Of a DNA stretch of 64,000 nucleotides, positions 28,659-38,569 are shown piece by piece (position 1 is the first letter of the stretch; each line of letters begins with the position of its first letter). The notes below the pieces were generated by a model that did not search any database, was not told where the DNA came from, and worked only from the letters and a program-made list of their open reading frames with translations. This DNA comes from a bacterium (GTDB taxonomy: Bacteria > Chloroflexota > Anaerolineae > Caldilineales > Caldilineaceae), in assembly GCA_016124945.1 (NCBI GenBank), contig WGMT01000007.1, positions 1 through 64,000 of the forward strand, given 5' to 3'. Position numbers and translations under genes: made by a program.

Positions 28659-31600
28659 ATGCGCAAACTACTTGTACTTCTTCCACTACTGTTACTCGCG
28701 CTTCTATTGATTGCACCCAGTGCTTCGGCGCAAGAAGCGACAGAGCCACCGGGGAACCTGATTCATCTCCAACGTGCCACCTTTGATCCGCTCACCTCGC
28801 CCGAGGGACGGCAACAGCCTGCCGCATCTGATCTTTCCACGTCTCCCTACTACCTTGTCCAGTTTAGCGGGCCGGTGGCGGCGACATGGCTGGCACAGGT
28901 CGAAGCACTCGGCGGCGATGTGCTGGGTTACGTGCCGGACAACGCGCATATCGTACGCATGCGTGCCGACGTGTTCGAGCAGGTGGCGAGCCTGCCTTCA
29001 GTACGTTGGGTAGGTCCATACCGCAACGAATACAAATTGTCTCCCGCTTTGGATGGTGTGATTGCCGCACGCAGCAACCAACTGGTGAGCGCCTACGTCG
29101 TCGCCTTTCCCGGCGAGGACGGCGCGAAGCTGGCCACGGCGTTGGAAGCTGTCGGCGCATCGATTGTACAGCAGGCAGAGACAGCGTTGGGGCCGCTCTT
29201 TGAGATCAAAGTGGCCGCAAGCGCGCTCAACACCATTGCAGAGATGGACGGCGTCAGTTGGATCGAGGAGACGCTGCCCATGCAGACGGACAACGCCGAA
29301 GGGCGTCAGGTGATGGGCGCGCATCAGGTCTGGCAGAACTACGGCTACTTCGGCAAAGACCAGATCGTCGCCGTCTCCGATTCCGGGCTGAGTGTACAGA
29401 ACGACTTGAGCCCCGATTTTGATGGACGCTTGATCCGCGCCTATGCCCCCAGCGAGATGAATTTGGCCAGCGCCGCCTGTCAAACCAAAACCACATGGAC
29501 GGATCTCAACGGGCATGGTACCCATGTCGCCGGCTCGGTGCTGGGCAGCGGTGCACGTTCGGGCAGCGTAGCGGCGACCCAGAGCTACACCATGTCTCAT
29601 GCCGGTGTCGCTCCCGAAGCCCAACTGGTCTTCATGTCGCTGAACACTGACGGCAGTACAGGCATCCAATGTATTGACCTCAACGGCGATTTTCTGGCGC
29701 GTGGCTATGAAAATGGCGCACGCATTTCCACCAACAGTTGGGGGGCCAACGCGCAGGGTGGTTACAACTTGATCTCCAGCCTGGTGGATGACTACATTTG
29801 GAAGAACAAAGACTATCTCGTCCTCTTTGCGGCGGGCAATGCCGGCCCAGGCGCGCAGACAGTGGGCGCGCCCGGCACCGCCAAGAATGTGCTGACGGTG
29901 GGCGCGACTGAAAACAATCGACCTGCATTGGGCCAGAGCAACGCCGACAACCCCAACGAGATCGCAAATTTCTCCAGTCGTGGCCCCACAGCCGACAACC
30001 GCATCAAGCCCGAAGTGATGGCGCCCGGCACCTGGATCCTTTCCACGCGGGCGGCGCAAGCGCCGGACGGCGGCTTCTGGGGGAACTTCAACGCGGATTA
30101 TGCATACTTGGGTGGCACCTCAATGGCCACCCCGCTCACCGCTGGCGGCTCTGCGCTGGTGCGGGAATGGGTGACCAAACAGCGCAACATCACCAATCCC
30201 AGCGGCGCGCTGATGAAAGCGTTGATGATCCACGGCGCACAGCCGCTGCCCGGCGCGTCCACCGCCCCTAATCCGCAGAGCGGATGGGGGCGCGTCGATC
30301 TTAAAAACACGCTGGACGCCCAATATGTACTGCTCGAAGATTACCGGCAGGGGCTGACCACCGGCCAGGAGGTGACCTATACCGTAACCGTGGTAGGCAC
30401 TTCCGCCGCCGGGACACTCTTCTCGGTTGAGCAGGCAGGAGAGGGGCAACCGGGAACAGAGACGCTGACGATGCAAGCGCAATCCGTCCCCTCTGCACGT
30501 GACAGTCAAGTCAGCGATCTGGATGGGGTTGGGATCTCGGCGCTACCCGGCTTCGAACAACCGGCTACCGGTGCATCCGTCCCCACTGCCGACAGCAAGG
30601 ACGGAATCCCCGCGCAGCAGGCGGCGCTGCCCGCGCTGTCGCTGCCCGCAGAGTCCCTGGCCCAGAGTAGCGCGTTTACCCCAGACGACGGGGCAGATCA
30701 AGCCGAAGCGGCCGCTTTCCTCCTCAATCTGGTGGGCGGCGGTGATTTTGAAGATCCAGGCTGGACCGACTTCTGGCAGTTTGTATGGCTGGGCGAAGGT
30801 GTGCCTGTGCGCACAGCGAACCCGAACCTGGTGCTCAACGGAGATCATTCAATGTGGCTGGGTGGAACCGAACTTAACGATTCTATCTGGTATCCCTTTG
30901 CCCTGCCCGATACCATCGACACGGTCAATCAAAGCTATCTCTCCTTCAAACTCGGCATCTTGGATCAAGATATTGGTTTCGACAGATTCTGTGTCGCCCT
31001 AGTCGATGCCTCAGGTTACTTCATCGGTCCTTACGCAGGCGTCGGTCCAGAATGCATCAACACAAATGGCCTCTACGACTATGGATTTAACTTTACGTCG
31101 ACCCAGTTGGCGGATCTGGCCGGCCAATCCGGGTACATTGTCCTCTTTACCGTGGGCGACGGCGCCGAGCCACACATGTCGGCGATTGTGGACGACATCG
31201 TCTTTGCCATTGACTTCCCCGATCCCACGCTGACGGCTACACCCAATACAGGCCCGGCAGGGACAACCTTCCTGCTTACGGGGCAGTACAATACGCCCTA
31301 TGCGCAGGTCGCCATTTGCGACGACGCCTGTAACAGCCCCGCCGACATTATCGGCGTCGTCTTTGCAGATGGTGTCGGCGATCTGGCAGCGTATCTGACC
31401 ACGCCGATTACGCTGACGGCGGCGACCTATCCGCTTGAGAGCTTCGACTTCTTTGGGCGCAGGGCGACATCATCGATTACCATCGGTGCAGGCACGCAGC
31501 CTACGCTCACCGTTTCGCCGGGCGAAGGCCAGGCAGGGACAACCTTCCTCTTCAGCGGCGAAGGCTTCTTGCCCAACGACAATACGATTGCTGTTGACAT

Positions 31601-32432
31601 CAACGGCGACGCCATCGGCACAACCGGCAGCAATGCCCAGGGCGAGATTGCGTTTACAGTCAGAACGGCAAGCAATTCGCCCGCCGGCATCTACACCGTC
31701 GGCGCTGCGGATCGAGTGGGCATCAGCACACAGATATCCTTCACCGTCACCACGGCGGAGACGGGTGAAGCAAGCCTGACGGTGACGCCTACAACCGGTG
31801 TGGCGGGGACGAGCTTCGTCTTCAACGGGGCGGACTTCACGCCCGGTTCCCCGGTACAAATTACACTGGATGGACAAACACTCGGTCAACTCACCGCAGC
31901 GGACGATGGCACATTCCAAGTCACGCTGAATACAACGACAGAGGCCAACCCCGGCGTCTACGTCTTACAGGCCGACCAGGGAGCGCGCTCGGCGACGGCG
32001 CAGTTTACGATCCTGGGCAACGATGACGGTGGCGGTGGTGGCGGTGGTGGCGGTGGTGGTGGTGGCGATCCGCAAAGCGGCGGTGGCCTCTACCTGACGC
32101 TGGTTTGGACCGATCCGCCGGTGCAACAAGGTGCGACCAAAACGCTGGTCAACAACCTTGATCTGTCGGTGACCGGTCCTGGGGGGCCTTACTTCGGCAA
32201 CGGCGGCACCGCAGCGGACAGCATCAACACCGTAGAGACGGTGCGGCTGCCGTCCCCGGCGGCGGGGCAGTATATTGTCACCGTGCGTGCGGCCGGCGTC
32301 AACGGCGCGTTCGGCGCACAGCCCTTCGCCCTGGTGGGCAGCACCCGCCAGAACTTCGCCGCCAACTCCGCCGTGATCAACGTGCAGCGGCCGGAGGCGA
32401 ACAATATCTACTTGCCCGCGATTGAGCGGTAA
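28659..32432 (+). CDS. secreted S8 (subtilisin-like) serine peptidase
   Basis: ATG with signal peptide MRKLLVLLPLLLLALLLIAPSASA; triad motifs VSDSG, NGHGTHVAGSV, GGTSMATPLTAG; IPT-like repeats; poly-Gly linker. Confidence 0.93.
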   Translation: MRKLLVLLPLLLLALLLIAPSASAQEATEPPGNLIHLQRATFDPLTSPEGRQQPAASDLSTSPYYLVQFSGPVAATWLAQVEALGGDVLGYVPDNAHIVRMRADVFEQVASLPSVRWVGPYRNEYKLSPALDGVIAARSNQLVSAYVVAFPGEDGAKLATALEAVGASIVQQAETALGPLFEIKVAASALNTIAEMDGVSWIEETLPMQTDNAEGRQVMGAHQVWQNYGYFGKDQIVAVSDSGLSVQNDLSPDFDGRLIRAYAPSEMNLASAACQTKTTWTDLNGHGTHVAGSVLGSGARSGSVAATQSYTMSHAGVAPEAQLVFMSLNTDGSTGIQCIDLNGDFLARGYENGARISTNSWGANAQGGYNLISSLVDDYIWKNKDYLVLFAAGNAGPGAQTVGAPGTAKNVLTVGATENNRPALGQSNADNPNEIANFSSRGPTADNRIKPEVMAPGTWILSTRAAQAPDGGFWGNFNADYAYLGGTSMATPLTAGGSALVREWVTKQRNITNPSGALMKALMIHGAQPLPGASTAPNPQSGWGRVDLKNTLDAQYVLLEDYRQGLTTGQEVTYTVTVVGTSAAGTLFSVEQAGEGQPGTETLTMQAQSVPSARDSQVSDLDGVGISALPGFEQPATGASVPTADSKDGIPAQQAALPALSLPAESLAQSSAFTPDDGADQAEAAAFLLNLVGGGDFEDPGWTDFWQFVWLGEGVPVRTANPNLVLNGDHSMWLGGTELNDSIWYPFALPDTIDTVNQSYLSFKLGILDQDIGFDRFCVALVDASGYFIGPYAGVGPECINTNGLYDYGFNFTSTQLADLAGQSGYIVLFTVGDGAEPHMSAIVDDIVFAIDFPDPTLTATPNTGPAGTTFLLTGQYNTPYAQVAICDDACNSPADIIGVVFADGVGDLAAYLTTPITLTAATYPLESFDFFGRRATSSITIGAGTQPTLTVSPGEGQAGTTFLFSGEGFLPNDNTIAVDINGDAIGTTGSNAQGEIAFTVRTASNSPAGIYTVGAADRVGISTQISFTVTTAETGEASLTVTPTTGVAGTSFVFNGADFTPGSPVQITLDGQTLGQLTAADDGTFQVTLNTTTEANPGVYVLQADQGARSATAQFTILGNDDGGGGGGGGGGGGGDPQSGGGLYLTLVWTDPPVQQGATKTLVNNLDLSVTGPGGPYFGNGGTAADSINTVETVRLPSPAAGQYIVTVRAAGVNGAFGAQPFALVGSTRQNFAANSAVINVQRPEANNIYLPAIER

Positions 32433-32576
32433 GGGGGAAATTGTCACAGGGAGCAATCACCGCCTGAGCAATTGGAAGAGGGGGACGGGAAACCGTCTCC
32501 CTCCCACCAGGGTTGAGCGGCGGTGAGAACAGTATCACAAAGCACAACGTGACCCTGACGGCGGGTTGATTTCCTC

Positions 32577-34226
32577 TCAAACCCTATCCGCCGTCCCCGC
32601 CCCCGCATAGACAGACGAGTCCAATGTGTCTGCAGCGGTAGTTAAGCCGGACAGATGGTGGAGTGAACGCCAGGTGTGATAGGCAATGCGATCGATCCAA
32701 CGCATAGAGTCAAGTTGCTGTTGCGCTTGTTCGGGGGGCATGAGACCGGCAGCCGTCTCCTCCAACACCACAACGCGCTGATGACGACGGCGCTCGGCCT
32801 GCTGCATCGACGTTTGGGCCAACTGTTCAACGAGCAGAGCCGGGGCACTCTCCCCAGCCTTCACCCACTCCAATGATTGCGCCAAAGTGTCTGCAACCAG
32901 AACCGCAGCCTCAATCTCGTCCACTGATCGCAAATGATGGGGTTCCAGACACGCTTCAAGCAGTCGATCCACATGGTCACCTGCGTGGAGCAGAGCCAGA
33001 CGGCGAGCATAACTTGCGTCGCCATAACCGCCAAGTTGGATCTGACCCAAAAAATGGCTGGTCTCATCCATAGCAACCTGGGCAGAAGCGAGTCGTACCC
33101 TATTCGGCTTGCTTTGGCCTTCTCGCAACAGGGTGGATGCTTCAGCAAGCGTAACGGCCAGAATCTCCTTCAAGGCGCGGGCTGCTGCTTCAACGGCCAC
33201 ATCCGGCACATGTAGCAGAGATCTATCCAAATGACGGGTAAGGTGTGGCCCACGTTCCGGCACCAACTGCTCGATGAGGCGGGCGAATCTGGGGATAAAG
33301 GGCAGAAAAAGAAAGGCCCCGATTAAATTGAAGAAGGTATGAAAGATCGCCAAAACAACAGCAGGTTCATCGGCATCCAACCGACTTGCCGTCATTTCAG
33401 ACAAGTTCAGAAGCTGTGACACAAACAGAAAAGCCAAAATACCGATGGCTACATTGAAGAGAATATGGGCAACAGCAGTGCGTTTAGCCGAGGTGGATGC
33501 ACCGGCTGCCGCCAACATCGCCTTTACCGTTGTGCCTAGATTTTGACCGATCACCAGGTAGGCGGCCTGTTCCAGACCGATAGCGCCACTGTAAAGCGCC
33601 GTCAACGTCAGCGCCACGGCGGCACTGGACGACTGGAGCAGCACTGTCATGGCGGCGCCAATCAGCGCCAGGACAATGTAATTTAACAGAGTTGGTTGAG
33701 CGAAGGACGAGAGGTCGATGTTCTGCGCTACGCCGCTCATGCCGTCTTGTAAGAAGTCAATGCCGATGAAGATCAGCCCAAACCCCACCAACGCCATCCC
33801 CAACTGAGCACGAAGGCCGTTCCCCAACAAGCGCATGAGGGCGCCGACACCAACAAAGGGCAGAGCAATTGCGCCCACGTTCAGTTTGAAGCCCAATAAC
33901 GCCACGATCCAGCCAGTGCTGGTGGTGCCCACATTTGCGCCGATGATCACGCCAATTGCCGAGGCAAACGAAAGCAGGCCCGCACTGACGAAACCAATCG
34001 TGGTGATGGTGGTTGCACTGGATGACTGAATCAACGCGGTCAACGCCACCCCAGAGAGAAACGCAGCCGGCGGCGTCCCTGTAGATCGTTCCAAAACCTG
34101 TTGAAGCCTGCTCCCGGCAGCTGCTTTCAACCCATCGGACATGAGAATCATACCTGATAGGAAGAGACCTACCCCGCCCAACAGTTGGGACAAGAAAGAC
34201 AAAAATTGCCAAAGCGTATCGACCAT
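32577..34226 (-). CDS. Na/Pi-cotransporter family protein with PhoU-like C-terminal region
   Basis: GGVGLFLSGMILMSDGLK, paired ALIQSSSATT / VLLQSSSAA motifs; start could be 34247. Confidence 0.9.
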   Translation of the reverse strand: MVDTLWQFLSFLSQLLGGVGLFLSGMILMSDGLKAAAGSRLQQVLERSTGTPPAAFLSGVALTALIQSSSATTITTIGFVSAGLLSFASAIGVIIGANVGTTSTGWIVALLGFKLNVGAIALPFVGVGALMRLLGNGLRAQLGMALVGFGLIFIGIDFLQDGMSGVAQNIDLSSFAQPTLLNYIVLALIGAAMTVLLQSSSAAVALTLTALYSGAIGLEQAAYLVIGQNLGTTVKAMLAAAGASTSAKRTAVAHILFNVAIGILAFLFVSQLLNLSEMTASRLDADEPAVVLAIFHTFFNLIGAFLFLPFIPRFARLIEQLVPERGPHLTRHLDRSLLHVPDVAVEAAARALKEILAVTLAEASTLLREGQSKPNRVRLASAQVAMDETSHFLGQIQLGGYGDASYARRLALLHAGDHVDRLLEACLEPHHLRSVDEIEAAVLVADTLAQSLEWVKAGESAPALLVEQLAQTSMQQAERRRHQRVVVLEETAAGLMPPEQAQQQLDSMRWIDRIAYHTWRSLHHLSGLTTAADTLDSSVYAGAGTADRV

Positions 34227-34320
34227 TAGATAAACAGTAAGCCTCAAAATGGATGACTACTACACGAGTGCTCATCTTTCATTCGAGCATATAAGACTAT
34301 TCATTGTATCGAATGACCGT

Positions 34321-34368
34321 ACTTCACACAATCAACACTTCACACAATCAACACTTCACACAATCAAC
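34321..34368. repeat. three perfect copies of a 16-nt tandem repeat
   Basis: ACTTCACACAATCAAC x3. Confidence 0.95.
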
Positions 34369-34429
34369 TCTGGCATCCGCCACAGCTTATCTATGCAGTG
34401 TCTCAGGAATGCCGCAAGCGTTCAAGGCA

Positions 34430-34465
34430 AAAAGAGAGGCCGTCCTTGTGGGACAGCCTCTTGTT
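34430..34465 (-). terminator. putative rho-independent terminator of the 34483-34971 gene
   Basis: Minus strand GAGGCTGTCCCACAAGGACGGCCTCTCTTTTTG: stem plus T-rich tract. Confidence 0.65.
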
Positions 34466-34482
34466 CTGTTGATCAAAGAGTG

Positions 34483-34971
34483 TCAGGGCGACGCTTCGAT
34501 GTCCCTGTCTACCTCAATACGGACGAGCCGATCTCCGGCGCGTCTCAGTCCTGAGTACGCGGCAAGGGTGGAGAGGAAGTCCTCTTTGTCGGCCGGCGAG
34601 ATCAGTGTCTGTGACAAGATGCCGGCACCCGTGCGAACCGAGAGGCGGTCGAGTGACAGCGCAGGAGAGGCCAACGGGCTGTGTGTGGGCGCGACCTCGT
34701 GAATGGTATCCAACCGGATGCGCTGACGGACGACCCCAAAGCGGATGATCATCTCACTATGCGTAATGCCGTACCGCACCGGGAAGACGAGCAGCCCGTA
34801 CAACGCAGCCACGAAGACCGCCGTCCCCGCCGCAATCAGCGTTTCCACCGGGTCGTCGCCGCTCAGGCTAATGACCAGTACTGCCAACGAGGAGAGCGGC
34901 ACGACGGCGAGGATGACGCCGAGCCACCAGTCGAGTTTAGACGGATACCATAAGGTGTGCGGGTCGGGCAT
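34483..34971 (-). CDS. membrane protein with bacterial PH-like domain
   Basis: MPDPHTLWYPSKLDWWLGVILAV..., two TM-like segments, YGITHSEMIIRFGVVRQRIRLDTIHEV. Confidence 0.7.
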   Translation of the reverse strand: MPDPHTLWYPSKLDWWLGVILAVVPLSSLAVLVISLSGDDPVETLIAAGTAVFVAALYGLLVFPVRYGITHSEMIIRFGVVRQRIRLDTIHEVAPTHSPLASPALSLDRLSVRTGAGILSQTLISPADKEDFLSTLAAYSGLRRAGDRLVRIEVDRDIEASP

Positions 34972-35047
34972 TGAGAGAGGTCCTCGTCTGTTTAAGAGCA
35001 TCCAAAATCATCTGCAGACGCTCTCGTAAGAGTGTTGGATCAGACAT
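34937..35047 (-). pseudogene. truncated HEPN-type toxin remnant
   Basis: MSDPTLLRERLQMILDALKQ resembles a HEPN (DUF86) N-terminus, then diverges and stops; overlaps the stop of the upstream MNT remnant. Confidence 0.55.
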
Positions 35048-35255
35048 AGATTGCCTCGCGTTCGAGCCTTGCTTGAAAAGCGGGACGCATATATTTGTGC
35101 AATCGGACGAGATCCACAGGGCGCTGCAACCATTCTTCCAGATCTTGCTTCATGATCGATGTCATCCAAAGGTTCGGATGCGTCGTTTCGAAGACAATGT
35201 CTATGTCGCTTCCAGGATGCGCTTCTCTACGAGCGTAAGAGCCAAAATAGCCCAA
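35040..35255 (-). pseudogene. MNT-type nucleotidyltransferase lacking a normal N-terminus
   Basis: LGYFGSYARREAHPGSDIDIVFE (GSxxRx..SDxD); in-frame upstream coding-like sequence runs to a TGA without an obvious ATG. Confidence 0.6.
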
Positions 35256-35395
35256 AGCAGTCAGATGAAATTCCGGGCCACGCTGCTCTTTGAAACGCTG
35301 TAATCGCGACCGTAACTCGTCCTGGGTGTGTCGGCCGCCGGTTCATGCGAATTGTATTGGGAATGTTCATCGTATCTTCGTCGCCTCAGTGATAG

Positions 35396-36064
35396 TCAAA
35401 AGTACGACGCAAAAGTAGGAATCAGAATTGGTAGATTGCCAAGCAGGTGTAGCACCATTACAGCGACAAGATTTCGTCGCCATAGATATAATACGTACAG
35501 TAAGGCTGCGCCAAAGCCATGGTAAAGCAGCCATGACAGACCGAAAAATTGCACATGTGGAACCGTGAAAATGATACAACTAACCACTACGGCAACCCAG
35601 CGTTGTCCTGTTAATTGATGGAAGCGCTCGATGAGGTAGCCGCGGTAGAATATTTCTTCAACAGTCGCCGCGGTTAAGATCACGCCTATCACAACCAACG
35701 GGTGCAGGTTCACAATTGTGTTGACGCCTTCACTCTGTACCGGCGGCAGGATAGTGCTGATGATCCAGTACCACGCCATCGAAAGTCCCCACAAATAGAA
35801 TGCCCAGGTAATCTCTTTTTCCGACGGTAGCGCAATGTTGATGGATGCCAGCGGGCGTTTCTCGAACAGCCAAACAAAACCGAGGATGATAACCGCAGCG
35901 ACTACCTTCCAAAAAACTGACATTGCCGGGCCGCTGATGCCAAACTCAATGCCAAACCAACCAAGAATCGGTGCAAGATAATAGGCGATGAATGCCACAG
36001 TCAGCCCGATGACAAGCATGAAATTGCCCGAACGAGTAGATTCTGCGGTGTGGGTAGAATTCAT
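35396..36064 (-). CDS. CPBP-family intramembrane metalloprotease
   Basis: 222 aa; EEIFYRGYLIERF and FTVPHVQFFG motifs, multiple TM segments. Confidence 0.9.
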   Translation of the reverse strand: MNSTHTAESTRSGNFMLVIGLTVAFIAYYLAPILGWFGIEFGISGPAMSVFWKVVAAVIILGFVWLFEKRPLASINIALPSEKEITWAFYLWGLSMAWYWIISTILPPVQSEGVNTIVNLHPLVVIGVILTAATVEEIFYRGYLIERFHQLTGQRWVAVVVSCIIFTVPHVQFFGLSWLLYHGFGAALLYVLYLWRRNLVAVMVLHLLGNLPILIPTFASYF

Positions 36065-36245
36065 TCACAAACCCTCCTTCGTTCATTACGTTCCGTGACA
36101 ATGGCTGCCAATAGACATGTCTTTGGCTCCTTAAAGGACAGAGGGCTGCCGCAGGAACTACGGCATACCATTATGTGAAACCATTCTGAATAACCATCCC
36201 AAATGGAACTTCTTTGCGGAATAATCTCCTGATACAACACCAATT

Positions 36246-36283
36246 ACGGGTGCTATGTGGAAAAGTTTCCACATAGCACCCGT
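36246..36283. terminator. perfect 18-bp hairpin with 2-nt loop
   Basis: ACGGGTGCTATGTGGAAA-AG-TTTCCACATAGCACCCGT. Confidence 0.7.
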
Positions 36284-36463
36284 TTTGAAGCTAAAATACG
36301 ACGATTATCCGGCTCAAACGCTGCGCCAACCGCTCGCATCCATATTCGCCGGGCAGGAATGCAAGCCTGGCAGCTTTGGCTCATGGTACAAGCCCTTCAA
36401 AGCCCTTTTCAGACTGGGTGTGTACGTTGTCAATGACCCCAACACGCAGTCAATCCAACCACC

Positions 36464-38428
36464 TTACCGCTGCACCGCCGGTAAGTAGACCTGCTCCGCC
36501 CCCGGCGGCGTGGACGTGGGCGTGCTGGTGGCGCCCGGCTGCGGCGTGGACGTGCTGGTTGCAGTGGGCGGGGCAGTCGTGCTGGTCGGCGTTGCCGTTG
36601 CCGCGGGCGTGCTGGGGTTGACACGGCTCCAATCCGGTTTGCTGCCGGCGGCCAACTGCCACAGGTTGGCTGGGTTGGCCCGCTCCATAATCCACAGCGA
36701 GGAGACGGCGCCCAGCTTGCGCTCGAAGACAAGATAGTTGCCGTCGGGCGAGGGGCTGACACGCTCGGCCCGTTCCCCGGCAGCGAAGAAGGTGAGACGT
36801 TGCTGATTTTGTCCTTGGGCATCGGCGCTGTAGATGTCGTTGCCCAGGATGTAGAGGAAGCCGGAGCCGTCGGGCAGCCAGGCCGGGCGGTTGGGATCGG
36901 CCAGAAAGGTGCGGTCGATCAGGCGCGTCTCCGCGCCGCCGCTGACGTCGCGCACAAAGATGCCGCCACCGCTGCAACAGGGATCGTAGAGCACCTGATC
37001 GCCGATGGGCGACCATGCCACCGTCTCGATCAGCCCTGATTGGCTGAACCACGGCGTCCCCGGTGACGTGCTGCCCGCCGACGACACCACGTAGGGCGCG
37101 CTGTTGAGGACGTAGCCAATCTCAGCGCCGTCACGCTTCCACGAAAGTTCGCGTGCGTAGGGTTCGAGTCCGTTGCAGTTGGTGGCGTTGAAGGTCAAAT
37201 TCACCTCCACCGTCTGCCCAGGGGCAATGTCCACGAAGCCGCCGGTGTCGCGGCTGTTGGCCCCACACGAAGCCGACGAGTAGATGAAGAGGACGGCCTG
37301 GTCGCCGCCCAGATCGGCCACGTTGTCCACTGTCACCTGGGCTGTCTGCTGATAGGGCGGCAGGTTGAACGAGACGAGATCCGCCGCACCGCGCACGGAG
37401 ATCACAAAAGGCGAAAAGTTCTCCAGGGCGGAGCCGTTGTTGAAGACGTTAATGCGCACGCTGCCCTTGCCATAGTTGCCCGCCGCGATCTCGGCCTGGC
37501 TGGGCGCGTTGGTGATCCGGCGCAGGCTGCTGCCGTCGGGGCGCACGCCGTAGATGTCCACAGAGAGGGGCGAAAACCATTTTTCGTGGTCGCTGGCGAT
37601 GGCGAGTTCGCTGGCGTCGGGCTTCCAGCGCACGCTGTAGAGTTCGGGCGTGTCGCCGGGATGGGTCCACACGGTTTGGGTGGCGCTGTTGTTGGGGTTG
37701 ATGCGCTTGACCGCTTTGCCGTCCACAAAGGCGATTTCGCCGACAAAGTTGGGGACGCTCTGGCTGCCGCTGACTTTGAGGGAGACGTTGTCCACGAGCA
37801 GGCTGAGGCGGAAGCCGTTGGTCAGCGTTCCCAGCATAAGGACGAGCCGTTGCCCGGCGGCGCGGGCGTTGTTGAGCGAATCCATGGCCGTCTGGTCGAA
37901 GGGCGCACTGAACTGAAGCCAATCGGTGACCGCCCCCACGTTTTGGCCGAAGATGCCGCCGCTCACAATCGCGGCGTTGGGGTCGGGTGGGGTGTCCCCG
38001 CTGACGGGGACAACGGCGATCCAGCCGTTGACCAATTCCCCGGGCTGCGGCGGTTCGCTGTCGAACGACTGCACCACGCGTACGTTGAAACTGAGTGTGG
38101 CGGCGCTGACGGTGGTGGGCAGGTGAATTTCCTGGAAAATGGCCGACGCCGTTGACACGTCCGCGCCGTTGGTGAAGATCTTCACTGCCGGTCCACCCTG
38201 TGGATCGGCGCCTGCTTCGATCTGCGCGTTGGTGGCCGCGCCGCCACGGCTCGACCAGCCGGTGATCTGGGTGCCGCTAAAGAGCCCGAAATCACCGTTA
38301 CGGATCAACTCCAGATCGGTGACGGTGGCGGTGTCCGTGGCGGACGAGACATTCTGCCAACCGGCAGGCCATCCGCTGAACAGGGCGGCGACGATCAGGA
38401 CAATGGTGAGGACGAGTTTGGATTTCAT
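36464..38428 (-). CDS. secreted protein with TolB/WD40-like propeller repeats and T/P-rich C-terminal stalk
   Basis: 654 aa; signal peptide; repeats such as YSVRWKPDASELAIASDHE; C-term ATATPTSTTAPPTATSTSTPQPGATSTPTSTPPGAEQVYLPAVQR. Confidence 0.82.
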   Translation of the reverse strand: MKSKLVLTIVLIVAALFSGWPAGWQNVSSATDTATVTDLELIRNGDFGLFSGTQITGWSSRGGAATNAQIEAGADPQGGPAVKIFTNGADVSTASAIFQEIHLPTTVSAATLSFNVRVVQSFDSEPPQPGELVNGWIAVVPVSGDTPPDPNAAIVSGGIFGQNVGAVTDWLQFSAPFDQTAMDSLNNARAAGQRLVLMLGTLTNGFRLSLLVDNVSLKVSGSQSVPNFVGEIAFVDGKAVKRINPNNSATQTVWTHPGDTPELYSVRWKPDASELAIASDHEKWFSPLSVDIYGVRPDGSSLRRITNAPSQAEIAAGNYGKGSVRINVFNNGSALENFSPFVISVRGAADLVSFNLPPYQQTAQVTVDNVADLGGDQAVLFIYSSASCGANSRDTGGFVDIAPGQTVEVNLTFNATNCNGLEPYARELSWKRDGAEIGYVLNSAPYVVSSAGSTSPGTPWFSQSGLIETVAWSPIGDQVLYDPCCSGGGIFVRDVSGGAETRLIDRTFLADPNRPAWLPDGSGFLYILGNDIYSADAQGQNQQRLTFFAAGERAERVSPSPDGNYLVFERKLGAVSSLWIMERANPANLWQLAAGSKPDWSRVNPSTPAATATPTSTTAPPTATSTSTPQPGATSTPTSTPPGAEQVYLPAVQR

Positions 38429-38569
38429 GCTTCCCTCCGTAAGTAGAAAACTTGGTTACAAAAGACAAAAAATTTTCAGCAAAGCGCAGAGGCCGGAAGA
38501 GATGGGACACGGATCGGCAGGATTTTCAGGATTCAGAGCAGAGAGCCGGCTTTCTGAAATCTACTTGTT

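Noticed and set aside
32025-32070. GGT/GGC run in the subtilase gene as a regulatory microsatellite
   Set aside because: It encodes an in-frame poly-Gly linker, common in multidomain secreted proteins.
36246-36283. Perfect 18-bp hairpin as a third MITE
   Set aside because: No flanking target-site duplication and only a 2-nt loop; a terminator or structured RNA is more likely.
37150-37180. GGTTCGAGTCC tRNA T-loop-like string
   Set aside because: It is inside the propeller protein CDS with no cloverleaf around it; no tRNA or rRNA gene was found by eye.
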